From Pholis gunnellus (lineage: Eukaryota > Chordata > Actinopteri > Perciformes > Pholidae), in NCBI GenBank assembly GCA_910591455.2, contig OU342806.1, positions 5,049,478 through 5,113,477 on the forward strand: DNA of 64,000 bases, read 5' to 3'. The notes below the pieces were generated by a model. It was not told the origin of the DNA and made no database searches. It was given only the letters and a program-made list of their open reading frames with translations. A program made the translations under genes and the position numbers. Positions 11,800-24,940 of the stretch are shown piece by piece; the first letter of the stretch is position 1; each line of letters begins with the position of its first letter.

Positions 11800-14261
11800 A
11801 CCATATCGACCCACCTGTTGCTGTTTTATTGTACATTACGGATAAATGAAAAACATCTTTCTCAAGAGGCGGGATTCTGTTTTGGACAGGAAACTTTTAC
11901 TTGAAATAAATACATCGTCGAGTTTGTCACTGTACTCAGTTTCTATGTTATCTAGTTGCTTAATTTTAAGTGTAGTCACATTCTCTGAGTAACACGGTTG
12001 TCTTTTCCGGAAGTCTATTTGAATCCTCCATCTCCTTGTGGTTAAGAACATTTACGGGACTTAAGCAATTGACAATTACTACTCCTCACACAAGTGCTAA
12101 CTTCTGCAACACGCTGGTCAAACATGGCCCTCTCTGCCCGTGATCAGCAGCAGATCATCGTCCTCACTGTGCAACCACTCACAAACATTCATCAGAAATA
12201 ATTCAGACCGCATGGCATTTTGAATTGAGCGTTTGCGTTGTTCATAGTGCTTCTATAAAGAAAATACAGTGGCAATATTGATTAGCAGTAAAAAAAAAAA
12301 TACTAAAAAGTGATGACACGCAATGAGACTCGATTCACAGGAAACATATCTGGCATTTCCTGCATCCCCGCACTCAGCAGTCCATCACCACTTAACACAG
12401 TTAAGGAAATTACCAGTTAAAATATTGTAATGAGGGTTCCACAACTATTGACTCAGGCAGTTCCAGTCATCAGCCATGAAACAGCAAATTAGATACTTTC
12501 ATCTCCCCGTCTGACAGTAATTTGACACAGACTATATTTGTTGTCCAATATGTCGGCTATATATGAATGTTGATACTAAATAGTGGCATCGGCAGCAATT
12601 ACTGCTTTCTTTCTTACACAATTACTTGACTTTCAACCGAGAAACCCTTCCAGAGACAATACTAATGTGTATTTTATCATATTGTAGACCTGTGGTGTAA
12701 AGTCTGGAGACTCCGGGGTCATGAAAGTCGAATTCAAGTTGAATAAAAACACTTGAGAGCTTGTTCAAGTCTTCAATGAGTGCAGGAGGAGGTGAGCGCC
12801 AGGGGGGGGGGGGGGGGGTTACACCAGCACGCCGGGGGACGAGGAGCAGAGCGATCCGGAGCAGCACGCAGACGGAGCTAAGTGACCGTCACTCTGACCC
12901 CGAGGGAGACCCTTAGTCACGACCACGCCGGTGCCCTGCTCTGGTTACGAAGTGAGACGGCAAGGAGGGGGCTCAAGAGAGAGGAAGAGGGTGACGTGGG
13001 GGCACAGGGGGGGGGGGGGAGGTTTGCATGGGCAGCGCGTGCGTCGACATTAACCTTCCCCATTAATGAACCGCTGGAGGGGACTTCGCATCGGGCAAAG
13101 CTAAACACAGGAAGGAAGCGGGGAAGAGGAGGGTGATGGTGGAGGAGGAAAGTTGTGTGCAGAAGGACAGAGGGGGGGGTTCTATCCGGCCTCGTCACTT
13201 TTCCTACCCTCATTGCCGGTTCAATCAGTAACACACATTAGGGAGTAAATTGAGTGGATGGATGATGCATCTGCTTCCAGCCAGGCCGGGGTCAGATGAA
13301 GCAATTACCACTGCTGAACGCCGTGTGACGTACTCCGCAGCACCTACGACTCAAGATAGGCCAGTGGGAGGACAGCAATGGGGTGGGTGGGTTTCTATCT
13401 TCTATATGGCAATAAAACAAGTGGCTTCTGTCACGCAGAGCTGTGGGCTTCATACCCTCTATCAGTCAAGAGTGCAGTCCTTTACTTGTGAGATGAAGGA
13501 CGCGCTTCACAGAGTATACAGAAATAATGTCATTCATGGGGAAATAGATGAGTGTCTTTCAAGAAATATATAGATGCAAGCCGTACACGACCAAATAGGA
13601 GAAATGTGTCACCTTGAAGTGAACCAACTTGTTGGTGTGAAAGAAAAAGAAAAAACAACATGTGACTTATCCTCAAGGTCCTATGGTCGTGTTGTAACAG
13701 CTCCACATGGCTGCTGTCACTCCTCGGGGGCAGGCACAGTGACAGACACCACTTATGTATCTAGAAGATGACAGATGTATCTTGGGAGATTAACAAGTAT
13801 AAATTACATTTAGGAGAGCTTTGATGCCCACATTTAAAGGCTGGATCACTTTTTATTAAGTGGGGACATATGGTGATTTATGGAGGCTGCAGAGATGAGC
13901 AAACCCTGGCTGAAGGAAGGATGGAGGATTGAGAGACGGACAAGGGGCGCCCTCATCTGGTCATTTTGGTTAGTTGGAGTTGCAACCATACAGCATGGAC
14001 TCCCAGTGATGCAGTATGCTGCAGCTTCATTGCTGTAATGCTACATGTGGTCAAGTGTAAGGATATGTCTCTTAAACATCGGCCCACAAAATTGTTAAGT
14101 AATGCAGCTGTTTTTTTTAATTGTTAACTAAAGATAGGCTACATTGTGCCATAACATTATTTAGCTATGAGCCAAACTACCGTTAGCTAACCTTATTTAT
14201 AACAGTTCTAGCAAAATGAATGGGGGTAGGTTCATGCAAAACGTCCGTTAAATTTACTACA
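11800..14261. other. Intergenic with G-runs
   Basis: No gene is recognised. A G17 run at 12802-12818 and a G13 run at 13007-13019 sit in a locally GC-rich 400-bp stretch (12770-13190) that looks CpG-island-like. Open frames there do not resemble known proteins and lack conserved splice structure. A first exon or promoter of an unrecognised transcript is possible. Confidence 0.4.
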
Positions 14262-14840
14262 AGAAGCTTTTAACTGGTTATGAAACGGCCTCTATTTGAT
14301 ACTGGTGATTTTATATGACCTACATAAGCAAACGAGACCATCAGCGAGACGATTGGCTATTTCTACATATAGTTATTTTTGAAGGAACAGTGTGCAAGTT
14401 TTAGTGGCATCTAGTGGTTTGTGGCAGGTTACAACCGACTGTCATAGGGTCAAGTTCCACGCGACATCAGAAGAAAATCCGGTGTCGCTATCGGTATCGA
14501 CCTGCAGTTGTAGGTGGTGGAGAGCTCTGCGCCGGCAGGCAGCGTCTCCTCCTCTGGCCAGGAGCAGAGCTTCTCCTCGCTGCTCCACTGGGGAGCCAAC
14601 ACCGACACCACGCTGTCGGAGGCCCGAAGATTGCTGGGCCTTCTGGAGGGAAGACAAGGCGCGGGAGAATCAGAACCAGGACTGAGCTGCTAAGACTGAC
14701 AGGCCGTGATGCAGTCAAAAAATGAGAGGTTTTAGAAAAGGGATCTGGTGCATGGAAACAATACCGCTTTTGTCCACAGGGGGCGCAGAAATCAACACAA
14801 AATGGAAGTTCCTCGCAGTAGCTTTAAGAAATGCCCTTGA
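14262..14840. repeat. Composite dispersed repeat (copy A of AAGTAAACAAGACC family)
   Basis: The left part (14277-14380) shares ordered words with copies at about 25067-25150 and 58710-58830: TATGAAACGG, TATGACCTAC, then an AAGYAAACRAGACCATCAGCGAGA-like block. The right part starts with a GAACAGTGTGCAAG word and TTTAGTGGCATCTAGTGG, and ends in GCAGTAGCTTTAAG. Both parts resemble non-coding repeats I recognise from perciform fish. The GC-rich frames inside (14392-14725) are not genes. Confidence 0.6.
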
Positions 14841-16811
14841 CTACATTCTGGCTTTTCATCTCTGGCCTGACCTTCTTGGATAATGTGCCGTCATTAGTTA
14901 GCAAGCTATTTATATATGTTATATATCTAAAATAAAGAAAAAGGTGACCAGTACCTCTTTAAAGTCAAAGATATGAATGAATAAAAGCTACGGTGAAAGA
15001 CAGAATCAATACTTTAGCAGTAGTACGTATATTTGTCTTGTTTCTCATGCTAGAATATAGTAGATAACCTCTAGTCACGTCACTGGAACTTTATTTGGGT
15101 ATAAGAATCGACAAACCCGTCTCTCTGCTTTTCAGCCTGCAAACTTCCTCCACTAGATGGCAGTGACGGTTTTTGCCTTTTCTGTTTTTAACAGGAAAAT
15201 AAATGTACAGTATGACAAACTGAGCTCCACACCTGCCCGGTGGAGATGCACTCTCCCTATTTCACATTAGACACAGTTCGCGATGGGCTTCTTCAATTTC
15301 ATGCTGCCCCTCGGATCCCCGGCCACTTGAAAGAAACCAACATTTCTCAAAGACGGGACCCCTAATAAAACAATCATACATTAGAGGGTGTTCCAAAGTC
15401 CCCAACATGCTGTATTCATTTGCATGGCTCGGCAGTGATGATCCAAACCATATGAGGGGCTGAGTGGATCTGCAGAGACCCGGGGAGGAGGCAGGCCACC
15501 CACAGCCGCGTCCCCTCTTAGGTCAGGCGGCATTCCTTCGGTGCCCTGGGGATCTCCGCCGAAGAAGGCAACATCATTCACAAAGACTCAGACACTACAA
15601 CACATGCTACCTTCATTTCTTCTCCTGCAATGATCAAACGGGAACATGAACAAAAAAAACACACAAAAAAAACCTGGTGACAGACAGATGGGCAGACTCT
15701 CATTACTTTGGCATTACAGCATGTACCTCAGTGTCGGGAGGTGAACGAGTGCAGGAAGAGAGCGAGGAGAGGAGCAGATGTTCTGATCAATCACGATGCT
15801 AATGCAGATTAGCCTCTAGTTACCTGAGTGTTGTTTTCTTTAAAGACTTAATGGTGTCTCGTCCACAGATGCTGTCTGCATATCCACAATATTCCACAAT
15901 ATGTTTTCAGCCTCGCTTGCTGTGGTCGTCTGTGTTTGATCATCGACTAAAAATGAGGGGACATGAATGTTCTTGATAAGCTCCAACGCTGTTGTGTTTA
16001 TTGAGCTTGATATGTCGCTCAAGGGCAGACTACCTTCAGCCCCACAGCCCCCTCAGCTCTCAGCATCGCTCTCACCGCAGCTGTAGAGGGAAATATCAGC
16101 ATTGACAAACCCAGACAGTCAACTAAATGAGGCATGGCAATGTTGGAGAGGCGGACGACTTTATCTATCCGAGGACTGTCGCTGCGGATATTTCTTTGCC
16201 TCTTGATATTAATTTGATTTAGCACAATAAGGCCAGAAGTTACTAACCACTGTGTGGCTGCTGCACTTCCTTTCCTCTGCATTTTCACGACAAAGAACCA
16301 ACAATTTAGGGTCAGTGCTGGATCACTTTGCTTTAAGGAGATTATTGTTGGAGCACAATAATGAGATGAGAAATAAGAATGTCGTTCCTAACGGCCACTT
16401 TTCCCTCCAGAGCCGACACAGAGCAGCTTTATAGACAGAAAACGACCGTGCTCAAACAGTATATGAGTTGTGAGGAGAATTAATACCTCTGAGCTGTGCC
16501 ACATTAAAGAGAGACATGAGACAATGCACAGCAAAACATCCACCGGACTAAGGGCACAGTTAGAGGTTGTTAGGCAATAAAGGATTTTCCCAGATACCTG
16601 AACAGCTAATTCAATCAGTCTATTCAATAATGTATGAAGAAAAAAAAAGTTGAATACTGAAAAAGCTAATCTAAAATCCACTTACACTCACTTTTCTAGG
16701 ACTTAATTAGGCCCTAATGGGTCTAATATGGTGTGAAAATGTTTAGTGAGGTCATGTAAGTGCTCAGCGTCTGGCGCTGGAGGGCATGGATCATTTCCCG
16801 ACTCTGGAAAT
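14841..16811. other. Intergenic upstream of fstl3
   Basis: No exon is recognised. The sequence is complex and mostly non-repetitive, so it may hold distal regulatory DNA for fstl3. Confidence 0.4.
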
Positions 16812-16907
16812 TGAGTCAGAGTCCAACTGTGTCCTGCCCTGGCTTATTACTGGCTGAGAGGATCGCCCATCCCAGCAGCATAATTCCATCTGGGCTAAAT
16901 ATTTATA
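16812..16907 (+). promoter_or_regulatory. fstl3: Candidate fstl3 core promoter
   Basis: A perfect AP-1 consensus TGAGTCA lies at 16812-16818, and a TATA-like TATTTATA lies at 16900-16907, about 190 bp upstream of the start codon. A start site near 16930-16940 would give a 5' UTR of about 160 bases with no upstream ATG in frame. The motifs are seen directly; promoter function is inferred from position. Confidence 0.45.
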
Positions 16908-17098
16908 CAGAGGGGGAACGACATCACTTATCCACAACACATTCATTCACATAAGAGGGAGAGCTACTTCCAGAGTTGAGTTAGAGTGACCCGTTCGGTT
17001 TGCCGGAGACACATCACTTGCTGCTCCTTGCTGATATTTGCAGAGACGAGCTTTCAGAGGAAAAAAAGAAAAAGGTTTTGTACCAACTAGAGTTCACA

Positions 17099-20081
17099 AT
17101 GATCTGTTTCATTCCTGTTTTCGGGGTGATTCTCACTTTGTATCAGATCGGGAAGAATCCTGCCAGTGGTGAGTGGACTTTTTATTTTAGTATTTTTGAA
17201 AAAGTAGTACCACAGTGCTTTTAAGATGATGAATCGTCTTTATAATGATGAGGTACTTTTATTTTTACCAGAACACATATTTATGTACTTTTATTTGCTA
17301 CTACAGTAGAGATGTTATCTAATCTTTGTATTCATACTTATTAAGGAATATATACACAATCAATACCAGAGGTTATATATGAGCCTTTTTAGCTCATTTA
17401 CTGGACGTTGACTAGAAGAAGTCCGTTTGAAAGTAATATCATACACTTTTTAATGTCTTTGTACATGAGTTTATATGTGTTAAGAGAAAATCAACTTGTT
17501 TTTATCTCCAGCTGGGATGTGCTGGCTGCAGCAGAGTCAGGACCAAAGGTGCGACATGGTGCTGATGAGAGGGGTGACCCGGGAGGAGTGCTGTGCCGGC
17601 GGCCGCCTGGACACAGCGTGGTCCAACAGCAGCCTGCCCATGAATGAGGTCAGCCTGCTGGGCTTCCTGGGAATCGTCTCCTGTAAACCCTGCAAAGGTA
17701 AACAAACAGAACTTTTAGAAAAAGTAATTAGTTGAATCTGCTGAATATTGCTTTTGTTTATCATTGCTGCGGGGCACGGTATTAGCCATCGCATGTAACC
17801 CGAAAGGTAAATGATGCAATAAACTAGAACTGCTGTTCTAAAGCCACATTTAAATTCTTTACAGTCACATTGTAAGTGAACATTAGGGCTCTATACTGTC
17901 TGGGGTGTAGCTTTAAGGTAAGTACTGGGAGTTCTTCTTGCAGACGTAAAACAGAAGTTGGCTCCTCCGTTACACTAAATAACTCGAGTGAAAGTTTATT
18001 CAATAACCACAGCATTTGTGAATCAACACAGTGAGTTCCCGGTGAAGCGTCTGAACGAAAAGCAGACGTGGATCGTTCCACTTAATTCCACACGGCTGTC
18101 CCGAGAAGCTTCCCCTCCTGGACTCTCTGCAAGGTTCATTCAGGTTCACTAAATAAATCCTGGTCAGCACTTGCAATGTGGTGCTTATAGGCCAACAAAT
18201 GTGGATATCTCCACGCTGATAAGGTCCAGTAAAAAGCTGGCTTCTGGCTTTTCTTTGAAGAGCACGGCCGACCACAGATCCCAGGTTTTTATGGCCTCGT
18301 CACTCAGCTTAGAGACACAGAGATGTGGGTTTTATTTATCAAAGGTAGCCTGCAGCTTTGTGAAGAAAAGACTCACAAAAATGTAAACGACTTTCACATG
18401 GAGAAAGAATGAAGGTGATCGAATCACAACCTCTGTCCTCCTCCTTCCCTTCTTCCATTACAAGTTCACTTTTTCTAAAGCTAGTTAAAAAAAATAGGTT
18501 TTGCTGTGTTTGCTTCCATGAGCAAAATAAAGAAATGTATTCCTCTAGGCTGGAAGAAATGCCTGCCACGTGCTCAGATGTCTGGGACTCATAATGTCTT
18601 GATCATTTGGAATTCTGTGGGAGGAAAACGTGGGTATTAAAATGAAAAGTTAAAAGTTAAAAAGTTAAAAAGAAAAATGTCAACGGTTTGTTTACAGACG
18701 ACAAAGGTTATGAGGAGACGCAGAGGAGATAGAAGAGAGAATATGAAACAAAATAAAAGATAGAAATCAACCAAAAGTTAGACCAGGAGAGTAAGAGAGG
18801 AAAAAACAACAACTCTGTGATAAAGCAGGACATTGAAGTGCTGGTAAAAAGACAGGAAATAAGTTTCTCAGGATCATACATCATCTCTAAAGGTCCTGGG
18901 AAGAAACTTGTGTGCATTGTCTAATGTTGCCTCTGCACTGTGTAGGATTACAGTTCCCCCCTGTGCTCTGACATTATGGGGTGTCAGAGGAGCCCGAGGC
19001 TTCCTCATCTCTCAGCCCGTAAACGTCTCTGACAGCTATTTGAACTCCGTCTACCTCCGAGCCCCTCCGTCCCTCCGCGGGGAGCTTAGCCCAGTCTGTG
19101 TGCAGCCGTACACATAGATCTGTTATGAAAACACGCCAGGCTCGCATTCCACCAGGCGAGCCACCCCGGTGTGTAACGGTCAATAAAGAGATGTGATCAT
19201 TGTAAATATTGTGCACGGTGGAAATTGTGTTATGGTCTGGGGAAAACCCCAGATCTCGGGGCTTGTTTTTGTTTGAAAATGCCTGCGGATCACCTGATGT
19301 CTGCAGACTTGTTAATACAGTAACATTGCACTGACACCTGGCACACATGAAAACCGCTCGCTGTGCTTTCGTAGAGACTTGCGAGGGAGTGAAATGCAGT
19401 CCCGGGAAGGTTTGCAAAATGAAGATGGGGAGGCCCCAGTGTGTGTGCTCTCCGGACTGCTCTCACATTACCCGGAAGCACGCTGTGTGCGGCAGCGACG
19501 GGAGGTCATACAAGGATGAGTGCTCTCTGCTGATGGCCCGCTGCATGGGGCACCCGGACCTGGACGTCATGTACCAAGGAGACTGCAAAAGTAAGCTCAA
19601 GCTGTTTCCAAGATAAGCTGTTCTGCACCAAAAATACTAAAATCACACTTTTTTATCTTTCTTCTTCCCGTCGCGCCTCGCACAGAGTCCTGCTCCAACG
19701 TGGTGTGTCCGGGTACGCACACCTGCGTGACCGACCAGACCAACAGTGCTCACTGCGTCATGTGCCGCACAACTCCGTGCCCAATCCCAATGCCGTCCGA
19801 GCAGCCGATCTGTGGCAATGACAACATCACCTACCCGAGCGCCTGCCACCTCCGCCGGGCCACCTGCTTCCTCGGCCGCTCCATAGGAGTCCGCCACTTC
19901 AGCCACTGCAACAGTAAGGCCGCAAAAACGCCTCGTCACCGTCTCTTTTTTTCCTCTTACTTGTCTGTAACAATGAGGATTCTATCGCTTTTCATGCAAG
20001 CACATCCTGACTCTCCATTTGTTTGCAGATCCCCCTCGGAAACCTCAAGCTTTCGAAGGCAGCGAGGAAAACTCAGTCTAG
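17099..20081 (+). CDS. fstl3: Follistatin-like 3 (activin/myostatin-binding secreted glycoprotein), five coding exons
   Basis: Coding exons are 17099-17168, 17512-17697, 19375-19590, 19686-19913 and 20029-20081. Every junction is GT-AG and phase 1, and the joined frame is 753 nt (250 residues plus stop). Residues 1-24 form a hydrophobic signal peptide. Residues 27-84 are the cysteine-rich TGF-beta-binding domain with the CWLQQ and ECC motifs. Two follistatin modules follow (Cys88-Cys156 and Cys160-Cys232), each with a Kazal-like C-G-S/N-D core. The tail is short and acidic (FEGSEENSV). Two modules rather than three distinguish it from follistatin. The family binds activins, GDF11 and myostatin outside the cell. 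N-glycosylation sequons are at Asn62 and Asn204. The start ATG is the first in its frame and has A at -3. Length is close to the mammalian protein (about 260). Alternative: another follistatin-like paralog, which the HCN2/BSG/RNF126 neighbours make unlikely. Confidence 0.95.
17698..19374 (+). other. fstl3: fstl3 intron 2
   Basis: The largest fstl3 intron, about 1.7 kb, between the TB-domain exon and the first follistatin-module exon. No embedded gene is recognised. Open frames on either strand in it are short and unconserved. Confidence 0.7.
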
Positions 20082-21400
20082 CTGGATAACTCCTGACGCA
20101 GTCCTTTTTCCCCAAGAGATGAGTCAGATCCACAAACATTTCCAAGTGTCGCACCACTAGCTTCCCATGATGACCTCTTTGTATTTTGACAATCACTCCC
20201 CCCTCCCCCTTTGTACACAGAATGACAAAACTGTTTGGAAGACATCTGTTGGAAGACATACAATAGTGTAACTGCCTCAAAAAGAGCTACAAAACCCCTG
20301 CAAGCAATTTGCGTTAATCTCTGCGTTAGTTTGGGAAATCGAGGCAGATGAACATGTGCGTGTCTCCACACAGAAATATCTCATTGGCTCTTCGGGAGAT
20401 GTGTGCATATTGTAAATAGAATACCACTGCTATTTATTGGAGAAGGTATCAAACTCTATTTATGTTTTTACCCTAGTAACAAATCCATATATCCTCGGGA
20501 GAGCTGATGCATAAAATGTATTTATTGTGTTTTTTGTTTATTGTGTACATACAATAGCGGCCACTGGCATTGGCATTTTACAGCTGTTTTGCATTTTTCA
20601 CATTCTCCACAAACAAACATCCCCTACCCACACAGGCTGATGGAAAGCATAGCTTGTGTGTTTGGAAAGTTGATCCCACTTTGTATTCTGCCAACGTGGT
20701 TTCAGGTCGACACGAACAAGAACAGGACAGCGACAGTTGTGCTGTATGTACTTAGGCTTTTGTCTGGAGGTGAGGATGGGCTCAGCCTAAACAAACCTTT
20801 ATAGTCTCCCTCCCTCCATCCCCCCTTACATGTTTACTCTGGATGCTGATCTCTCTCTGCCACTTGCTGATGACTAAAATGAACTGTCTGGTTATGTTTG
20901 TATGAGTGTCAGATGACCTCCTCTGTGGAGAGCTTGGCTTTGTTTTGTAAATGTGTTGTTTTCGGTCTTGCAATGTTCATTCCATTGCTGTTTTCGCTGC
21001 TTTGATTTGATTTGAATCTTTCTAAGAATTTACTGGTCAGACAAATGCAATCAGCACCATCTGACTGAAAGGGAAATTAAATTTGTCTGAGAATGGACTG
21101 CAATTAAGGCCAATTGAGCATACCTGATTATACTGCAAGAGACGAGTCAAGCTGTTCGCCTGCCGGTCGACACAAATGATCCAATTAAATCTTTAGACTC
21201 AAAGCAGATGTCTTAATATAATACTCTCATTATGGAACATCTCAATGACTCTCCTGTAAATAACAGTCTCATGTGCACCTACCTGTGTACCTACTGTGAA
21301 ATTTGAATGACAAATGCATCAACATATTTTTGTATTTTTGTACTGCCATTTCAAAAACAACATAAAGTTTAATAATTGTCACAACGTGTCCTCTTCCTTT
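20082..21400 (+). other. fstl3: Presumed fstl3 3' UTR with AU-rich and Pumilio-like elements
   Basis: After the stop the sequence becomes U-rich in sense, with TATTTATT (20431-20438) and other ATTTA motifs. Three matches to the Pumilio consensus UGUANAUA occur at 20411-20418, 20544-20551 and 21255-21262. No canonical AATAAA was found. ATTAAA at 21076-21081 is a candidate polyadenylation signal, but the transcript end is uncertain. Extent is inferred. Confidence 0.45.
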
Positions 21401-21619
21401 TTTGCTTTTTTAAAAACAGAAACACACTTGTTGCTTTGCAACCTGTTTCACCTCAACATATCGTCTGTGTTGTGTTATGGAAACTGTGTCTGACGTACAT
21501 TTGACAAAATTTGGATTTTTCCAAACTGTGTCACAGTCTTAATCAAGCCGGCTGTCAGCCAAATGAGATCATATTTGCACCCTAAAGGGAACTGGACAGC
21601 TTTCCTCTCATGCTGAAGT

Positions 21620-21760
21620 TTAGGGTGGTGGGTCAGGCGCCCAGTTCATGCGTGCAGTGGTTAGACCTCCTCTCCTGTGCGTGCAGTGGATGAGTCGCCT
21701 CTCCGACAAGAGGGCCTCGTGTGAGAATCTGAGAATCAAATCCAGGCCGGGCAGCTTTTC
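21620..21760 (+). repeat. tRNA-like SINE remnant
   Basis: Two tandem GCGTGCAGTGG words (near 21650 and 21680) resemble an internal A box. AATCAAATCCAGGCC near 21735 resembles a degenerate B box (GGTTCGAATCC type). The spacing suits a tRNA-derived SINE head or a decayed tRNA pseudogene. No intact cloverleaf is claimed. Confidence 0.35.
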
Positions 21761-24700
21761 TCCCCTGTCTCCTCAGGGATATCCTCCTGCTCCGGGTTAG
21801 GCGGATGGGTCACGGGGGATGGAGGGCGAAGAGTGAATGTTTCGGAGTGCCGAGGCCTTGGTACTGACTCACGTCCCTGTATAAAGCACCTCCCTTGTTT
21901 TTCTGTCTTTCTCTCCCCTTCCCCTGAATCCTGCGCTCCGCCGTGCAGCAGCATCTGGTTCGACTTTAGGGAGATGTTTATATTCCCGTCCAAGTACCCT
22001 TTTATTACACTGGGAATGGAATTAGATGTTTTGTTAGTTTGAACAGGGCAAATAACAAATGCCACCGAGGGGCTGTTGCTGTGCCCATGGATAAAACACA
22101 CACAATCGGCTTTTTCATAAACTTGTTTTGTAATGTTTTCTGCACGTTGTGTGTTTAAATCACATATGATTGATTGACTCAAAGTACCACAAAAACATAT
22201 GCAACAAGCATAAATCAGATTTAGTCATCAGGCTTGCAGACATGACCTCAGTGTGGCCCGCTGGCAAAGGACGACTTCTGTCCAATGAGGCCTCCCGTTT
22301 CGTCTCTCATCTTTGGGATGAATACATAGCACTGTTCCGGATCTAAACTTTTAACTGCTTAATCTACACCTCATAATGTAAGGCGGATGTGGAACATACA
22401 GGCCCATTATCCCCATACATTTATGAGTGCGAGCCATCTGTAAATTCTTCTGTCACCCACACAATCAACTCACCAAACCCGTGTTTCTCGCCACAGTTTA
22501 AAACGTGGCAACCCCGCAGGAATTTGCAGTGAACACCCACTAAAATACAGCACTGTCTGTGGTCTCTTATACGGGAAAATACACGACTGAAACATTTTTG
22601 ATACATGTATCTGGACACAAACATCCAGTCGAATACAAGCCCAATCCCAGTTGCTGTTGTCATAATGACTGTGTAATACACACCTGTGTATCATTACCAC
22701 ACGGCCCTGAGACTGGTGTCGGATGTGATGGGTCTGTCATACCAGCGGTGGTAATGACATAATCACAGAGTAAACCCATGAGCCATTTCAGAGCTATCCT
22801 GATTACACTTAACATGAGACCACAGGAATTCTCTGCCCACTTTGCTCCGTATTTCATTCTTTTCACTACATGTTATGGTTTGTGGTGCGACCGACGAGAG
22901 GTCGGCCTCACATCCACCGGAGCACAGCTCCTCGTGTGAGTGTGTGTGTGTGTGTTCGTCGGTATTTGAGTGTGTGATTATGGGTGCATCTCACCTGCTA
23001 TGAGCACGGGATCAGTCCCACACATTACATCACGCAACCTCTGGTTGAGTTGTTTATATCCCTACAAACACACGGCGTGACGCCCACGCGGACATGTCAG
23101 GGATGCGTAATCATCCTCCTCTGATACGTCAAGCTTCTCCCTCAACGACGTCCACATGGTATCATTTCCGCCAAGTTGCCGTACTACTTCCAGTAAGTTA
23201 ACAGCCAACATTCAGATCTGAAACGATGTTGTGATGGGACCAGGCACTGCGGAGTGTTTTTCAGAGACCACCCACTCTGGATCGCGCCACTGGATTGTAA
23301 ACAGCTCAGTCCCACAGCTGAAACTAATAGATATCAGATCCATCACTCCATCAGAATATGTCTGCCTCAAACATGATTTCCCAGACTCGCTCTGTTACAC
23401 GGCAAGTCTTTCAATTTTCCACATGTGCATGGAATTTCACTTTTGACTATTGATCATTACACTGACACAACAGCCCACACTCCCGTCTTGTAGTTCATAC
23501 TGCTACAGATGACGTTCTGTGGATTTCTCGGAAATGATCTTTACTTCTTTCTGATTTCATAAAAAAGTAGTGTCATGTATGACATATCCGACTATATCAG
23601 CCAAACTGTCATCGTAGAATAACGCTCACATTTGATATAAGGTTCAAATGAAGAAATACATCATTTGTGCAATCTCTATCTGTTATTATCCCTCAAGATG
23701 GAAACGTAAGCCAAGCAAAGGACACTGCTCTTACAACTCAAAACTAGTGGTTCACTTGTTCAGTATGTGCAATCACCCTTTAAGCAACAAGTGAAACTCC
23801 CCACAGGTTTAGTGGAAATGAGCAGCGTGTGTCAGGGATCTGGTCAGGATCAGATCACAAACAACAAATCAGCAGTTAGGAAGTTGTGCAAATGCTAATT
23901 GTCCCCAATTATTCTTGGAGAAATTGTCTCACTTCCTCGTCGTGACCTCTGGGACGGCTTCTCATCTGGCTCTGTGTGTGGTCTGGCCCATTAGTCCTGA
24001 CAGGAGGAAAATGTACTGGGAATGTAGCAAAGTATACTGTAACGGATTTAAATAATATATATGTTGAGTGTAAATATAAAAGTATTAATTGATATGTGTG
24101 ATGTAATGGTTTTCAACAAACATTTAGGTACTGTGTGAGACTCCTCCGGGGTTTTAAAGTGTCCGGGAACACGTTTGACTGAGACACATAAACTATGAGG
24201 TTGTTGCCTCCCCTGCCTTGGCACTGACAAAGTCATTGAATTAACTCTGGTTTGAGTTCATGTTGAAATATGAAGCCACAAAACTGAGAAAAAAAAAGTC
24301 AATTAAGTCTGATAATTGCGCTACACTTACTACCCAAACTCAAATTGAGTCAAATTGTGCAATTTGAGGCTTGGGAAATTACCCGGGCCATAATTTCACA
24401 TCAGCTTTTCAGGTGGCTCTCGTGTAGAAACAAGACGTATTTTATTTTATATAAGCCTTGGCCCACAAACCTGCTTGTTGTTTATGATGGAAAGTTGGTT
24501 GGTTTTCATGGAAAGTCAGTTGAACATTTGATTTGTCGTTGTGTGTCTGCCATGCAAGCTCAGCAAAGGTGAGAGTGGGAAAGTGGCCTTGGTTTGGATT
24601 TCACACAACCTTGTTGCTTGTTATCACCAGCACTTCTTATAGTCTGTCTAGCTGAACAGCCACTATAGGACACAGCTAATTCAGTTATCAGATCCTCTGC

Positions 24701-24932
24701 TTGTTGAAGTGGGACAGTGTATCACTAATAAACACAGCAGGCTCACATGGTATCTATTCCCCCAGACTACAGAGCTGCACATCTTGTAAACACACTGATG
24801 GTCAGTTTTAGATTACAGGAGTAACTGCACCCATGCATTGTGTTATTAGCTCCAGTGTTGCCTGGTGCCGACTGTGTGGAGACTCCGAGACGTACAACTG
24901 CGAGACCAAATATGTAAACATTCACACACTGT
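21761..24932. other. Intergenic between fstl3 and rnf126, left part
   Basis: No exon is recognised. A short (GT)n tract lies near 22939-22954. The sequence is otherwise moderately complex AT-leaning DNA. Confidence 0.4.
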
Positions 24933-24940
24933 GTGCACGC

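Noticed and set aside
14392..14725. Overlapping GC-rich open frames of about 100 codons
   Set aside because: They lie within a dispersed non-coding repeat and resemble no protein.
17000..17098. N-terminal extension of fstl3 in the same frame upstream of the ATG
   Set aside because: The frame is open but contains no ATG before 17099, and the sequence after 17099 forms a normal signal peptide.
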